The notes beneath the pieces are model-generated. The model had not been told where the DNA came from. It worked only from the letters and a program-made list of their open reading frames with translations, and ran no database searches. Below are positions 53,288-63,467 of a DNA stretch of 64,000 nucleotides, in pieces. The position numbers and the translations under genes were made by a program. Numbering within the stretch: the stretch's first letter is position 1; each line of letters starts with the position of its first letter. The stretch is from Xylophilus sp. GW821-FHT01B05 (lineage in GTDB: Bacteria > Pseudomonadota > Gammaproteobacteria > Burkholderiales > Burkholderiaceae_C): assembly GCA_038961845.1 (NCBI GenBank), contig CP152408.1:2480001-2544000 (forward strand), read 5' to 3'.

Positions 53288-53563
53288 TCAGCGCAGATAA
53301 GAGCGCAGCACTCCCAGCACCTCGTCCAGCTCTTCCGCACGCTCTTGCGGCGTGTGGTTTTCGTCGGTCAGGTGCTCGCGCAGATGGCCGTCTAGCACCT
53401 CGGCCATCAGGCCATTCACCGCGCCACGGATGGCCGCGATCTGCTGCAGCACCGGCCCGCAGCCAACGCCAGCCAGCAAGGCCCGCTCCAATGCCTCGGA
53501 CTGTCCCCGGATGCGGCGCACCCGGGCCACTAGTTTTTTCTGATCGCGAATCGTATGGCCCAT
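53288..53563 (-). CDS. dmeR: Ni/Co-sensing repressor of the RcnR/DmeR (CsoR) family
   Basis: 91 residues. The four metal ligands of E. coli RcnR, His3, Cys35, His60 and His64, are all present (GHTIRD, GVGCGP, DGHLREH), so nickel or cobalt is the expected effector rather than copper or formaldehyde. The protein is an all-helical dimer-tetramer repressor released by metal. Divergent from dmeF, with a TACT-N-G6-AGTA operator between them. Confidence 0.92.
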   Translation of the reverse strand: MGHTIRDQKKLVARVRRIRGQSEALERALLAGVGCGPVLQQIAAIRGAVNGLMAEVLDGHLREHLTDENHTPQERAEELDEVLGVLRSYLR

Positions 53564-53593
53564 GGTGCGATTGTCTCCGCGTTCCTTGAAAAA

Positions 53594-53610
53594 ATACTAG
53601 GGGGGAGTAT
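53594..53610. promoter_or_regulatory. DmeR/RcnR-type operator
   Basis: ATACTAGGGGGGAGTAT: TACT and AGTA arms separated by A-G6, the G-tract operator type recognised by RcnR/FrmR/CsoR relatives. It lies 27 bases before the dmeF ATG and 31 from the dmeR start, so it can repress both. Confidence 0.75.
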
Positions 53611-53636
53611 ATTTGGCGACTCTTCAGGAGCCCGCC

Positions 53637-54566
53637 ATGTCCCTTGCCGCCCCCATTCCCGGCAGCCACAGTCACCAGTTCGATGTCGTCAACCCCATGG
53701 CCGAGCGCAGCACGCGCCGCGCCGTCTGGCTGACGGCGGCCATGATGGTCGCGGAGATCGCCGGCGGCTGGTACTTCAACTCCATGGCGCTGCTGGCCGA
53801 CGGCTGGCACATGGGCTCGCATGCGCTGGCGCTGGGCCTGTCGGTGCTGGCCTATGGCGCGGCGCGGCGCTTTGCGGCAGACCGGCGCTTCTGCTTTGGC
53901 ACCGGCAAGATCGAGGTGCTGGCCGCCTACACCAGCGCCATGCTGCTGGTGGGCATTGCCGCTCTGATGCTGTTCCAGTCGGTCGAGCGGCTGGTGGCTC
54001 CGCAGCCCATTCACTACGAGCAGGCCATTGCCATCGCCATCGTCGGCCTGCTGGTGAACCTGGTCTGCGCGCGCATGCTGCATGGCGGCGGCCATGCACA
54101 TGAGCATCACCACGAGGGACATGGACACGACCACCACCATGACCTGAACCTGCGCTCAGCCTACCTGCACGTGCTGGCGGACGCGGCCACCTCCGTGCTG
54201 GCCATCCTGGCGCTGGCCGGCGGCTGGCTCTGGGGCTGGTCCTGGCTTGATCCGGCCATGGGCATCGTCGGTGCGGCACTGGTCGCCGTCTGGGCCTGGG
54301 GCCTGCTGCGCGACGCCGGCCGGGTGCTGCTAGACGCAGAGATGGATGCCCCCGTGGTGCAAGAAGTGCGCGAGGCCATCGCCGCCAGCCCGGTGCCCGC
54401 CACCATCACCGACCTGCATGTGTGGCGCGTGGGCAAGGGCCGCTATGCCTGCATCGTGGCGCTGCAGTCTGCCGGGCCGGCGCAGCCGGAGGACTTCCGC
54501 CGCCTGATCGCGGTGCATGAGGAGTTGGTGCACATCACGGTCGAGGTGGCGCCGCAGTTGGGCTGA
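53637..54566 (+). CDS. dmeF: Cation diffusion facilitator, DmeF-type Ni/Co efflux
   Basis: 309 residues, six membrane helices. The His-rich cytoplasmic loop HAHEHHHEGHGHDHHHD lies between helices 4 and 5, and the metal-site motif LADGWHMGSHALAL in helix 2 carries HxxxxD-type ligands. The C-terminal domain includes ITDLHVWRVG. It exports nickel/cobalt into the periplasm by proton exchange. CAGGAG precedes ATG 53637. Controlled by the adjacent repressor and its G6 operator. Confidence 0.93.
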   Translation: MSLAAPIPGSHSHQFDVVNPMAERSTRRAVWLTAAMMVAEIAGGWYFNSMALLADGWHMGSHALALGLSVLAYGAARRFAADRRFCFGTGKIEVLAAYTSAMLLVGIAALMLFQSVERLVAPQPIHYEQAIAIAIVGLLVNLVCARMLHGGGHAHEHHHEGHGHDHHHDLNLRSAYLHVLADAATSVLAILALAGGWLWGWSWLDPAMGIVGAALVAVWAWGLLRDAGRVLLDAEMDAPVVQEVREAIAASPVPATITDLHVWRVGKGRYACIVALQSAGPAQPEDFRRLIAVHEELVHITVEVAPQLG

Positions 54567-54573
54567 GTGACGG

Positions 54574-55296
54574 TCAAGGCGCGAAGCCACGTGCCTCGGC
54601 CCAGCGGGCGAAGCGGCCAAGCAGGCCGGCGGCGATGGGCGTATCGGACACGCCTGCGCGCAACGGCGCCGGGTCGCTTGCCAGCGCATCTATGTAGCCA
54701 CGCATCGCATCGGCATTGAACTCGGGGTGAAACTGCACGCCCCAGGCGCAGTCGCCCACGCGGAAGGCATGGTGCGGCTCGTGCGAATTGCTGGCCAGCG
54801 CCACGGCGCCCTCGGGCAGGCGCAGCGCTGTCTGGCGGTGCACGGCATGGGCGCGGAAGTGGCTGGGCAGGCCGTGGAACAGCGGATCGTCTGACGCCGC
54901 AGGGTGCAGCGCAATGTCGACACTGCCCATCTCCAGGCCCTGCGGATGGTCGTCCACCACACCGCCCAACGCATGCGCCAGCAGTTGGTGGCCGTAGCAA
55001 ATACCCAGCAAGGGCGTGCCACGGGCAACACCTTCAGCCAGCCACTGCGCCGTGCGCTCGCTCCAGTCGGCGCGGTGCGTAACCATGGCGTGCGAGCCGG
55101 TCACCACCGCGCCGGCGATGCTGGCATGCGCCGGCAACGCATCACCGCGCCGCGGATCGCAGACCTGCACCGGCACGGCAGTGGCACCCAGCCCCTCGGC
55201 AATCCAGCAGTCGAAATCGCCGCGCTCAGAGCGTAGGGCGTCCAGGGTGTCGCCTAGCTTGATGATGAGGAAGGGCAGGGGGTGGGGCGTATCCAT
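54574..55296 (-). CDS. Class I glutamine amidotransferase domain protein
   Basis: 240 residues. Nucleophile elbow GICYGHQLLAHALGG (Cys100), C-terminal VQFHPEFN with the catalytic His/Glu pair and GAVVTGSHAMV. A stand-alone GATase1 of the GMP-synthase-like glutaminase type; the acceptor partner is unknown. ATG 55296 is preferred because an upstream in-frame ATG (55335) intrudes on the MntA promoter. Convergent with dmeF across 7 bases. Confidence 0.88.
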   Translation of the reverse strand: MDTPHPLPFLIIKLGDTLDALRSERGDFDCWIAEGLGATAVPVQVCDPRRGDALPAHASIAGAVVTGSHAMVTHRADWSERTAQWLAEGVARGTPLLGICYGHQLLAHALGGVVDDHPQGLEMGSVDIALHPAASDDPLFHGLPSHFRAHAVHRQTALRLPEGAVALASNSHEPHHAFRVGDCAWGVQFHPEFNADAMRGYIDALASDPAPLRAGVSDTPIAAGLLGRFARWAEARGFAP

Positions 55297-55394
55297 ATAA
55301 GAAATCGTATGCCAAGAGCTTGCGCATGCTTTCATCTTTGGAAGACGGACTCAAGCAAAATGCCTGCATTCCACCAGTGACCAGGAGAGTGCCC

Positions 55395-55685
55395 ATGCGA
55401 CCCTCACTTGTGCTTGAACTCAAGCGAAGTGCTGTCCGTGAAGCGGCCAGCCGCTTTCGCGCGGCAAACCCGCGGGTTTTCGGCTCGGTACTGCGCGGCA
55501 CTGACCAGGACGGCAGTGACCTCGATCTGCTGGTCGATGCGCTGCCAGGCGCAACGCTGTTCGATCTGGGCGGCCTGCAAGTCGAGCTGGAGGCCTTGCT
55601 GGGCATCCACGTCGATCTGCTGACCCCCGCCGACCTGCCGGTGAAGTTTCGTGCTCAGGTGCTTGCAGAAGCGCAGCCGGTATGA
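55395..55685 (+). CDS. mntA: MntA-type nucleotidyltransferase antitoxin
   Basis: 96 residues, minimal nucleotidyltransferase. The GS-x10-DxD signature is complete: Gly30-Ser31 (VFGSVLRG), then Asp42 and Asp44 (SDLDLLVD). MntA antitoxins adenylylate the HepT toxin to silence it. AGGAGAG precedes ATG 55395. Its TGA overlaps the HepT ATG by 4 bases. Confidence 0.9.
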   Translation: MRPSLVLELKRSAVREAASRFRAANPRVFGSVLRGTDQDGSDLDLLVDALPGATLFDLGGLQVELEALLGIHVDLLTPADLPVKFRAQVLAEAQPV

Positions 55686-56043
55686 GCGAGGGCCGCCTTC
55701 TTGATTACCTTGACCATATGCAACAGGCAGCAAAGGATGCCTGCAGCTTCGTCGAGGGCTTGGGCAAAGCCGATTTCCTTGAAGACAAGCGCACCCAGCA
55801 AGCCGTTGTCATGAGTCTCGTCATCATTGGTGAGGCGGCGACAAAGCTGATGGACAGCTACGCCGAGTTCACCCAGGCCCACCCCGAAGTGCCTTGGCGC
55901 AGCATGCGTGGCATGCGCAATCGCATCGCGCATGGCTACTTCGACATCAACCTTGAGGTGGTCTGGGAGACGGTACAGGCGGCGCTGCCGGCATTGCTGA
56001 AGCAATTGCCCGCCGTGCGCCAGGGCGCCGCCGCCGCCGCTCT

Positions 56044-56047
<4 letters not shown>
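55682..56047 (+). CDS. hepT: HepT-family RNase toxin (DUF86)
   Basis: 121 residues. The R-x4-H-x-Y active site is intact: Arg79, His84 and Tyr86 in RNRIAHGYF, with Tyr86 the expected AMPylation target. HEPN-fold ribonuclease silenced by MntA. The stop TAA overlaps the convergent ABC exporter's stop (shared TTAA). Confidence 0.92.
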
Positions 56048-57972
<1,925 letters not shown>

Positions 57973-58025
57973 AGGCAGCGCGGGTGACGGCTAGTGCCAT
58001 AGGGCTTTTGTATCATCGGCTTGAA

Positions 58026-58047
58026 ATACTGGATGAATTTACAGTAT
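58026..58047. promoter_or_regulatory. LexA box of the imuABC operon
   Basis: CTG-GATGAATTTA-CAG (58029-58044) is exactly CTG-N10-CAG. Flanking bases extend the palindrome to AATACTG/CAGTATT. It lies 27 bases before the imuA ATG, over the expected promoter, so the operon should be SOS-induced. Confidence 0.85.
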
Positions 58048-58073
58048 TCTAGAACGACTTTCAGCGCCACACC

Positions 58074-58850
58074 ATGCCCGCCCTTGCCCCCGCAACCCCT
58101 GCTTTGCCCGACCCGCTGGCGTCCGTCTGGCGTGCCGACCAGCTCGGCAGCGCGCAGGCGGGCGTGGTGGCCACGGGCTTTGATGCGCTCGATGCCGTGC
58201 TGCCCGGTGGCGGCTGGCCCCTGGGCAGCCTGACCGAGATCCTGCAGGCCCGCCCTGGCCAGCACGTGTGGCAGTTGCTGCTGCCCGCCCTGGCCCAGCA
58301 GTTGCGCCAGGCGCCGGGGCCGGTGGTGCTGGTGGCGCCGCCCTGGCGGCCTTTTATGCCTTACCTGCAAGGGCAGGGCCTGCCCGCATCGCGCCTGCTG
58401 CTGGTGCGGCCAGAGCGCGGGGCCGGCGCGCTCTGGGCTGGCGAGCAGGCGCTGCGCTGCGCCGATGTCTGCGCCGTGCTGGCCTGGCTGCCCCACGCGC
58501 GCAGCGCAGAGCTGCGGCGCCTGCAACTGGCGGCGCAGCAGCAGGGGCGGTTGTTGTTTGTCTTTCGTGATGCGTCGGCCGAGCGTGATGCCTCGCCCGC
58601 GCGCCTGCGGCTGCAAGTGGCGGGCACCGACACGCTGCGGGTGCAGGTACTCAAGCGCCGTGGCCCGCCGGTGGACGCAGAGCTGCGGCTGCCCGCCCAT
58701 CCCGCAGCGCTGGCAGCGCTGCTCACCGCCCGCCGTGCCCGGGCCGCGCCTGCGCCAGCGGCGGTGCTGCCGTTTCCATCCACCCGGCGTGCCTCCTTGC
58801 GCACTGTGGCTAACCGCCATGCACTGGATCGCACTGCAGCCCTGGGCTGA
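58074..58850 (+). CDS. imuA: Translesion synthesis-associated protein ImuA
   Basis: 258 residues of the RecA/SulA-like ImuA family: LGSLTEILQARPGQHVWQLL, LLPALAQQLRQAPGPVVLVA and LLVRPERGAGALWAGEQALR. It is needed for ImuB-ImuC-dependent damage mutagenesis; ImuA is a RecA-related accessory that binds ImuB. First gene of a LexA-controlled cassette and overlaps imuB by 32 bases. Confidence 0.9.
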   Translation: MPALAPATPALPDPLASVWRADQLGSAQAGVVATGFDALDAVLPGGGWPLGSLTEILQARPGQHVWQLLLPALAQQLRQAPGPVVLVAPPWRPFMPYLQGQGLPASRLLLVRPERGAGALWAGEQALRCADVCAVLAWLPHARSAELRRLQLAAQQQGRLLFVFRDASAERDASPARLRLQVAGTDTLRVQVLKRRGPPVDAELRLPAHPAALAALLTARRARAAPAPAAVLPFPSTRRASLRTVANRHALDRTAALG

Positions 58851-60126
58851 AGCCGCACCGGCTACGCCCGACCTGCTGCCGCTGGCCTGGTGGGCACTGC
58901 AGTTCACGCCGCGCGTGGCCCGGCTGGACGAGGCACTGTTGCTGGAGGTGTCGGTGTCTGAGCGCCTCTGGGGCGGCCGCCAGCAACTGCTTCAGCAGTT
59001 GCTGGCCCAGGCGCCGCTGGAGGCAGTGTTTGGTGCCGCCGACGCGGCCGGCCATCTGCGCAGCGCCCAAGGGCCGACCGGGCTGCTTGCGCTGGCGCGG
59101 CTGCGCCTGGGGCGCGGGGATGCGCCCGACGCACTGCCCATCGCCACGCTAAGCGCCGCCGCCGCCCATGCCAGCACCCTGGCCCACATGGGCTGCCGTA
59201 CCTGGCGCCAGTTGCGGGCGCTGCCGCGCGCCGGGCTGGCACGGCGCTTTGGCGCGGCGCTGCTCGATGCGCTCGACACCGCCTATGGCGAGCGCCCCGA
59301 GCACTACCCCTGGTGCACGCTGCCCGAGACCTTCGATACCGCGCTGGAGCTGCCCGCCCTGGCCACCAGCGCACCCGAGCTGATGTGGAGCGCCCACCGC
59401 CTGCTGGCCCAGTTGCAGGTCTGGCTGCAGGCGCGCCAGCGCGGTGTGCGCGCGTTTGAGCTGGAGTGGACGCTGGACCTGCGCCGCATGGACGGCGTAG
59501 ACCTGCCGCGCCACGGCCAACTGCTGCTGCGTACCGCCCAGCCCACGCGCGACATGGCCTATCTGCGCCGGCTCACGGCCGAGCATCTGGCGCGCAGCGT
59601 GCTGCAGGCGCCGGCCAATCGCCTGCGGCTGCGCTCGATCGACACCGACCCCTGGGCCGGCGCCGCCACCAGCCTGCTGCCCGGCGAAGAGACCAAGGGC
59701 GACCGCCTGCACCAGTTGGTAGAACGCCTGCAGGCCAGGCTGGGGGCAGACCGGGTCCAGGTGCCGGTGCTGCACGCCGACCACCGGCCCGAATGCCGCC
59801 AGCAGTGGGTGCCGGCCGGCGCCAAGGCTGCGGCGGGCGGCGGCCTGCAAGAGGGCAGCACGGCCGACGCGCTGGCGCCGCCCTGGCTGCTGCCGCAACC
59901 CTTGCCTTTGGCGGGGCAGGACCTGCCCCAGTACCACGGCCCGCTGCGCCTGCTGTGCGGCCCGCAGCGCATCGAAAGCGGCTGGTGGTGCGCGCCAGAA
60001 GAGCGCGCGCTGCGCGACTACTTCATTGCCGAGAGCGAAGAGGCCGGGCTGCTCTGGGTGTTTCGGGAACACCCGCCTGTGGGCGGCGGGGCAGGGCGTT
60101 GGTTCTTGCAGGGCTTCTACGCCTGA
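58819..60126 (+). CDS. imuB: ImuB, Y-family-like polymerase hub
   Basis: 435 residues. N-terminal MHWIALQPWAEAAP and palm/fingers-like regions such as AWWALQFTPRVARLDEALLL and VSVSERLWGG without a complete set of polymerase catalytic acids, as expected of ImuB, which acts as a clamp- and ImuC-binding hub. The C-terminus LLWVFREHPPVGGG, WFLQGFYA is the family end. ATG 58819 lies inside the imuA 3' end (32-base overlap). ImuC follows after 6 bases. Confidence 0.9.
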   Translation: MHWIALQPWAEAAPATPDLLPLAWWALQFTPRVARLDEALLLEVSVSERLWGGRQQLLQQLLAQAPLEAVFGAADAAGHLRSAQGPTGLLALARLRLGRGDAPDALPIATLSAAAAHASTLAHMGCRTWRQLRALPRAGLARRFGAALLDALDTAYGERPEHYPWCTLPETFDTALELPALATSAPELMWSAHRLLAQLQVWLQARQRGVRAFELEWTLDLRRMDGVDLPRHGQLLLRTAQPTRDMAYLRRLTAEHLARSVLQAPANRLRLRSIDTDPWAGAATSLLPGEETKGDRLHQLVERLQARLGADRVQVPVLHADHRPECRQQWVPAGAKAAAGGGLQEGSTADALAPPWLLPQPLPLAGQDLPQYHGPLRLLCGPQRIESGWWCAPEERALRDYFIAESEEAGLLWVFREHPPVGGGAGRWFLQGFYA

Positions 60127-60132
60127 GCCGCC

Positions 60133-63100
60133 ATGAGCCTCTACCGCCTGCCGCCACGGCCACCAAGCGCCCCCGTACCGCCGGCCTACGCAGAGCTGCA
60201 CTGCCTGAGCAACTTCAGCTTTCAGCGCGGCGCCTCGCACCCGCATGAGCTGGTGGAGCGCGCCCATGCGCTGGGCTATAGCGCGCTGGCCATCACCGAT
60301 GAATGCTCGGTGGCCGGCGTGGTGCGCGCGCACCTGGGCCTGCGCGATCACCTGGCAGAGTGCGCCGCGGCCCAGCCCGCCAATGACACACCGCTGCGCC
60401 TAATTTTTGGCAGCGAGTTCGCCTTCCCCGATGCCGGCTTTCGCCTGGTGGCGCTGGCGCGCGACATCGACGGCTGGGGCAATCTGTGCGAGTTCATCAC
60501 CGCCGCGCGCTGCAGCGGCGCCGCCAAGGGCGACTACCGCGTGGACCTGGGCCGCCGCAACGCCCGGCTGCTGCGCGGCTGCGAGCTGCTGTATGTGCCC
60601 AATCGCCTGCCAACGGATGCTATTGATACCGTAGCTATCAGCCTAGGTGCAACAAGGGCTAGATCCATATTTGACCAAGAATTATGGCTGGCGGCCGAAC
60701 TGCACCAGCAGATGGACGACGCACTCTGGCTGGCCGCACTGCAAGAGGCCGGCGCCGCGCACGGCCTGCCCCTGGTCGCGGCGGGCGACGTGCATATGCA
60801 CCGGCGCTCACGCAAGCGCCTGCAAGACGTGCTGACGGCAGTGCGCCAGGGCCGCAGCGTGGCCGATTGCGGCTTTGCGCTGCAGCCCAGCGCCGAGCGC
60901 CATCTGCGCCCGCGCGATCAACTGGCCAGCCTCTACCCGTCCGCGCTGTTGGCCAACACGCTGGAAGTAGCCCGGCGTTGCCGCTTCGACCTGGAAGAAA
61001 TCAAGCCGCGCTACCAGTACCCGCATGAAAACGTGCCCGGCGGCGAGACGCCCATGCAGACCCTTACCCGCCTGGCCTGGGCTGGCGCGGCCGAGCGCTA
61101 CCCCACGGGCGTGCCAGACAAGATCAAAGCCAACCTCGACAAGGAACTGGCCCTGATCGACGAGCTGGACTACGCCATGTTCTTCCTCACCGTGGACGAC
61201 ATCGTGCGCTTTGCGCGCAGCCAGAACATCCTGTGCCAGGGCCGTGGCTCGGCTGCCAACTCCACCGTCTGCTACTGCCTGGGCATCACCGCGGTCGACC
61301 CGGCCAACAGCCATCTGCTGTTTGAGCGCTTCGTCAGCCGCGAGCGGCGTGAGCCGCCTGACATCGACGTCGACTTCGAGCACCAGCGGCGCGAGGAGGT
61401 GATCCAGTACATCTACCGCAAATACGGCCGCGAGCGCGCCGCCATCGCCGCCGTCGTCATCTGCTGGCGCACCCGCAGCGCGCTGCGCGACGTGGGCAAG
61501 GCGCTGGGTGTGCCGCCAGCGCTGGTGGACGAGTTCGCCAAAGACCACTACTGGTTCGACGAAAACCTGCAGGCCGAGCGCCTGCAAGAGGCGGTGGCGC
61601 GCGCAGGCCTGCCGGTGGCGCCCGGCCTGCTCACGCTGTGGCTCGGGCTGACGGCCCAGTTGAAGGGCTTCCCACGCCACCTGAGCCAGCACGTGGGCGG
61701 CTTTGTGCTGACCCAGGCCAAGCTCACCCGCCTGGTGCCGGTAGAAAACGCCAGCATGAAGGAGCGCTCTATCGTCCAGTGGGAAAAGGACGACCTCGAA
61801 GCCATGCACATGATCAAGGTCGACGTGCTGGCGCTGGGCATGCTCAGTGCGCTGCGCCGTGGCCTGGACCTGGTCAACCACTGGCGCGGCACGCAATGGG
61901 CGCTGCACAACCTGCCGGCAGAAGACCCCGCCACCTACGACATGATCTGCGCCGCCGACACCGTGGGCGTGTTCCAGATCGAAAGCCGGGCCCAGATGTC
62001 CATGCTGCCGCGCCTGCAGCCACGTACCTATTACGACCTGGTGGTGGAAGTCGCCATCGTGCGGCCCGGCCCCATTCAGGGCGGCATGGTGCACCCCTAC
62101 CTGCGGCAGCGGGCGCGGCTGCGCAAGGGCGACAAGATCGAGTACGAGTACCCAGCGCTCAACGACGCGCTGGAGCGCACCCTGGGCGTGCCCATCTTCC
62201 AGGAGCAGGTGATGCAGATCGCCATGATCGCCGCCGGCTTCACGGCTGACGAGGCCGACCGCCTGCGCCGCTCCATGGCGGCCTGGAAGCGCAGCGCCGG
62301 CATCTCGGCCTTCCACGACAAACTGGTCGAAGGCATGGAAGCCAACGGTTATGAGCGCAGTTTTGCCGAGCGCCTCTTCAAGCAGATCGAGGGCTTTGGC
62401 GAATACGGCTTCCCCGAGAGCCATGCCGCAAGCTTTGCCCAACTGGTGTACGTCAGCAGCTGGCTCAAATGCCACGAGCCCGCCGCCTTCCTGGCCGCGC
62501 TGCTGGATTCACAGCCCATGGGCTTCTACTCGCCCTCGCAGCTGGTGCAAGACGCGCAGCGCCACGGCGTGGAGGTGCGGCCGGTGGATGTCACGGCGAG
62601 CGATTGGGACTGCACGCTGGAGCCCGCCGCGCCAGACGCTGCCCAGCCCGCCGTGCGCCTGGGCCTGCGCCGCGTCGGCCAGTTGAGCCAGGCCGGCGCA
62701 CAGCGCCTGCTGGCCGCGCGCGCCAAGGCGCCCTTCACCAGCACCGAAGACCTGGCCCAGCGCGCCCGGCTGGAGCCGGCCGACCTGCGCGCGCTGGCCG
62801 CAGCCGATGCCTTGCTGCCGCTGTCCGGCCACCGCCGCCAACAGGTCTGGGACGCCACCGCCCAGCAGCGCACGCCCGCGCTGCTGCAGGATGCGCCGGT
62901 AGACGAGGCGCCGCTGCTCTTGCCCCAGGCCGGGGAGGGCGAAGAGATCGTGGGCGACTACGCATCGCTGGGCCTGAGCCTGCGCCGCCACCCGCTCGCA
63001 CTGCTGCGCCCACGGCTGGCGCGCATGCAACTGCTCACCGCCCAGCAACTGCGCAACGTGCCGCACGGCCGCAGCGTGCGCGCCTGCGGCATCGTCACCA

Positions 63101-63378
63101 TGCGCCAGCGCCCGCCCACGGCCAAGGGCACGCTGTTCGTCACGCTGGAAGACGAAACCGGCGTGGTCAACATCATCGTCTGGCAGCACGTGCTGGAGGC
63201 GCAGCGCGAGCCACTGCTCAAGTCCCGCCTGCTGGCCGTCGAAGGCCAATGGCAGTGCAGCGAGGAAGAAGAGGGCGCGGGCGTGGTGCGCCACCTGCTG
63301 GCGCGTCGCTGCAAGGACTTGTCAGCGCTGCTGGGGGCGCTGGATGGCGAGAGTTTGCGCAGCCGGGACTTTCATTGA
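60133..63378 (+). CDS. imuC: Error-prone DNA polymerase III alpha subunit ImuC (DnaE2)
   Basis: 1081 residues. Order: PHP domain (YAELHCLSNFSFQRGASHPH), polymerase core (CQGRGSAANSTVCYCLGITA; catalytic PPDIDVDFEHQRREEVIQYI), helix-hairpin-helix and C-terminal OB fold (VRACGIVTMRQRPPTAKG, FVTLEDETGVVNIIVW). It performs mutagenic bypass with ImuA/ImuB. Oddity: residues about 161-183 (DAIDTVAISLGATRARSIFD) are encoded by palindromic repeat copy I, in frame, in a linker of the PHP/polymerase region, apparently without loss of conserved motifs. Confidence 0.95.
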   Translation: MSLYRLPPRPPSAPVPPAYAELHCLSNFSFQRGASHPHELVERAHALGYSALAITDECSVAGVVRAHLGLRDHLAECAAAQPANDTPLRLIFGSEFAFPDAGFRLVALARDIDGWGNLCEFITAARCSGAAKGDYRVDLGRRNARLLRGCELLYVPNRLPTDAIDTVAISLGATRARSIFDQELWLAAELHQQMDDALWLAALQEAGAAHGLPLVAAGDVHMHRRSRKRLQDVLTAVRQGRSVADCGFALQPSAERHLRPRDQLASLYPSALLANTLEVARRCRFDLEEIKPRYQYPHENVPGGETPMQTLTRLAWAGAAERYPTGVPDKIKANLDKELALIDELDYAMFFLTVDDIVRFARSQNILCQGRGSAANSTVCYCLGITAVDPANSHLLFERFVSRERREPPDIDVDFEHQRREEVIQYIYRKYGRERAAIAAVVICWRTRSALRDVGKALGVPPALVDEFAKDHYWFDENLQAERLQEAVARAGLPVAPGLLTLWLGLTAQLKGFPRHLSQHVGGFVLTQAKLTRLVPVENASMKERSIVQWEKDDLEAMHMIKVDVLALGMLSALRRGLDLVNHWRGTQWALHNLPAEDPATYDMICAADTVGVFQIESRAQMSMLPRLQPRTYYDLVVEVAIVRPGPIQGGMVHPYLRQRARLRKGDKIEYEYPALNDALERTLGVPIFQEQVMQIAMIAAGFTADEADRLRRSMAAWKRSAGISAFHDKLVEGMEANGYERSFAERLFKQIEGFGEYGFPESHAASFAQLVYVSSWLKCHEPAAFLAALLDSQPMGFYSPSQLVQDAQRHGVEVRPVDVTASDWDCTLEPAAPDAAQPAVRLGLRRVGQLSQAGAQRLLAARAKAPFTSTEDLAQRARLEPADLRALAAADALLPLSGHRRQQVWDATAQQRTPALLQDAPVDEAPLLLPQAGEGEEIVGDYASLGLSLRRHPLALLRPRLARMQLLTAQQLRNVPHGRSVRACGIVTMRQRPPTAKGTLFVTLEDETGVVNIIVWQHVLEAQREPLLKSRLLAVEGQWQCSEEEEGAGVVRHLLARRCKDLSALLGALDGESLRSRDFH
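60617..60682 (-). repeat. Dispersed palindromic repeat, copy I, in frame inside imuC
   Basis: Reads ATGCTATTGATACCGTAGCT, then ATCAGCCTAGGTGCAACAAG, then GGCTAGATCCATATTTGACC. It shares CTATTGATA and TTTGACCAA with copy E, and TAGCTAT plus AAGGGCTAGA with copy G. The orientation is opposite to copies A, B, D, F and H. Its lower GC content stands out from the surrounding gene. Confidence 0.85.
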
Positions 63379-63467
63379 GACGCTGCGAGTGCCGCCGTCT
63401 TTCTATGATGGCGGGTTACGCTCACTGACATCCCTCCGCGCCCATTCACGCCACCCGCGAGCCGCTC

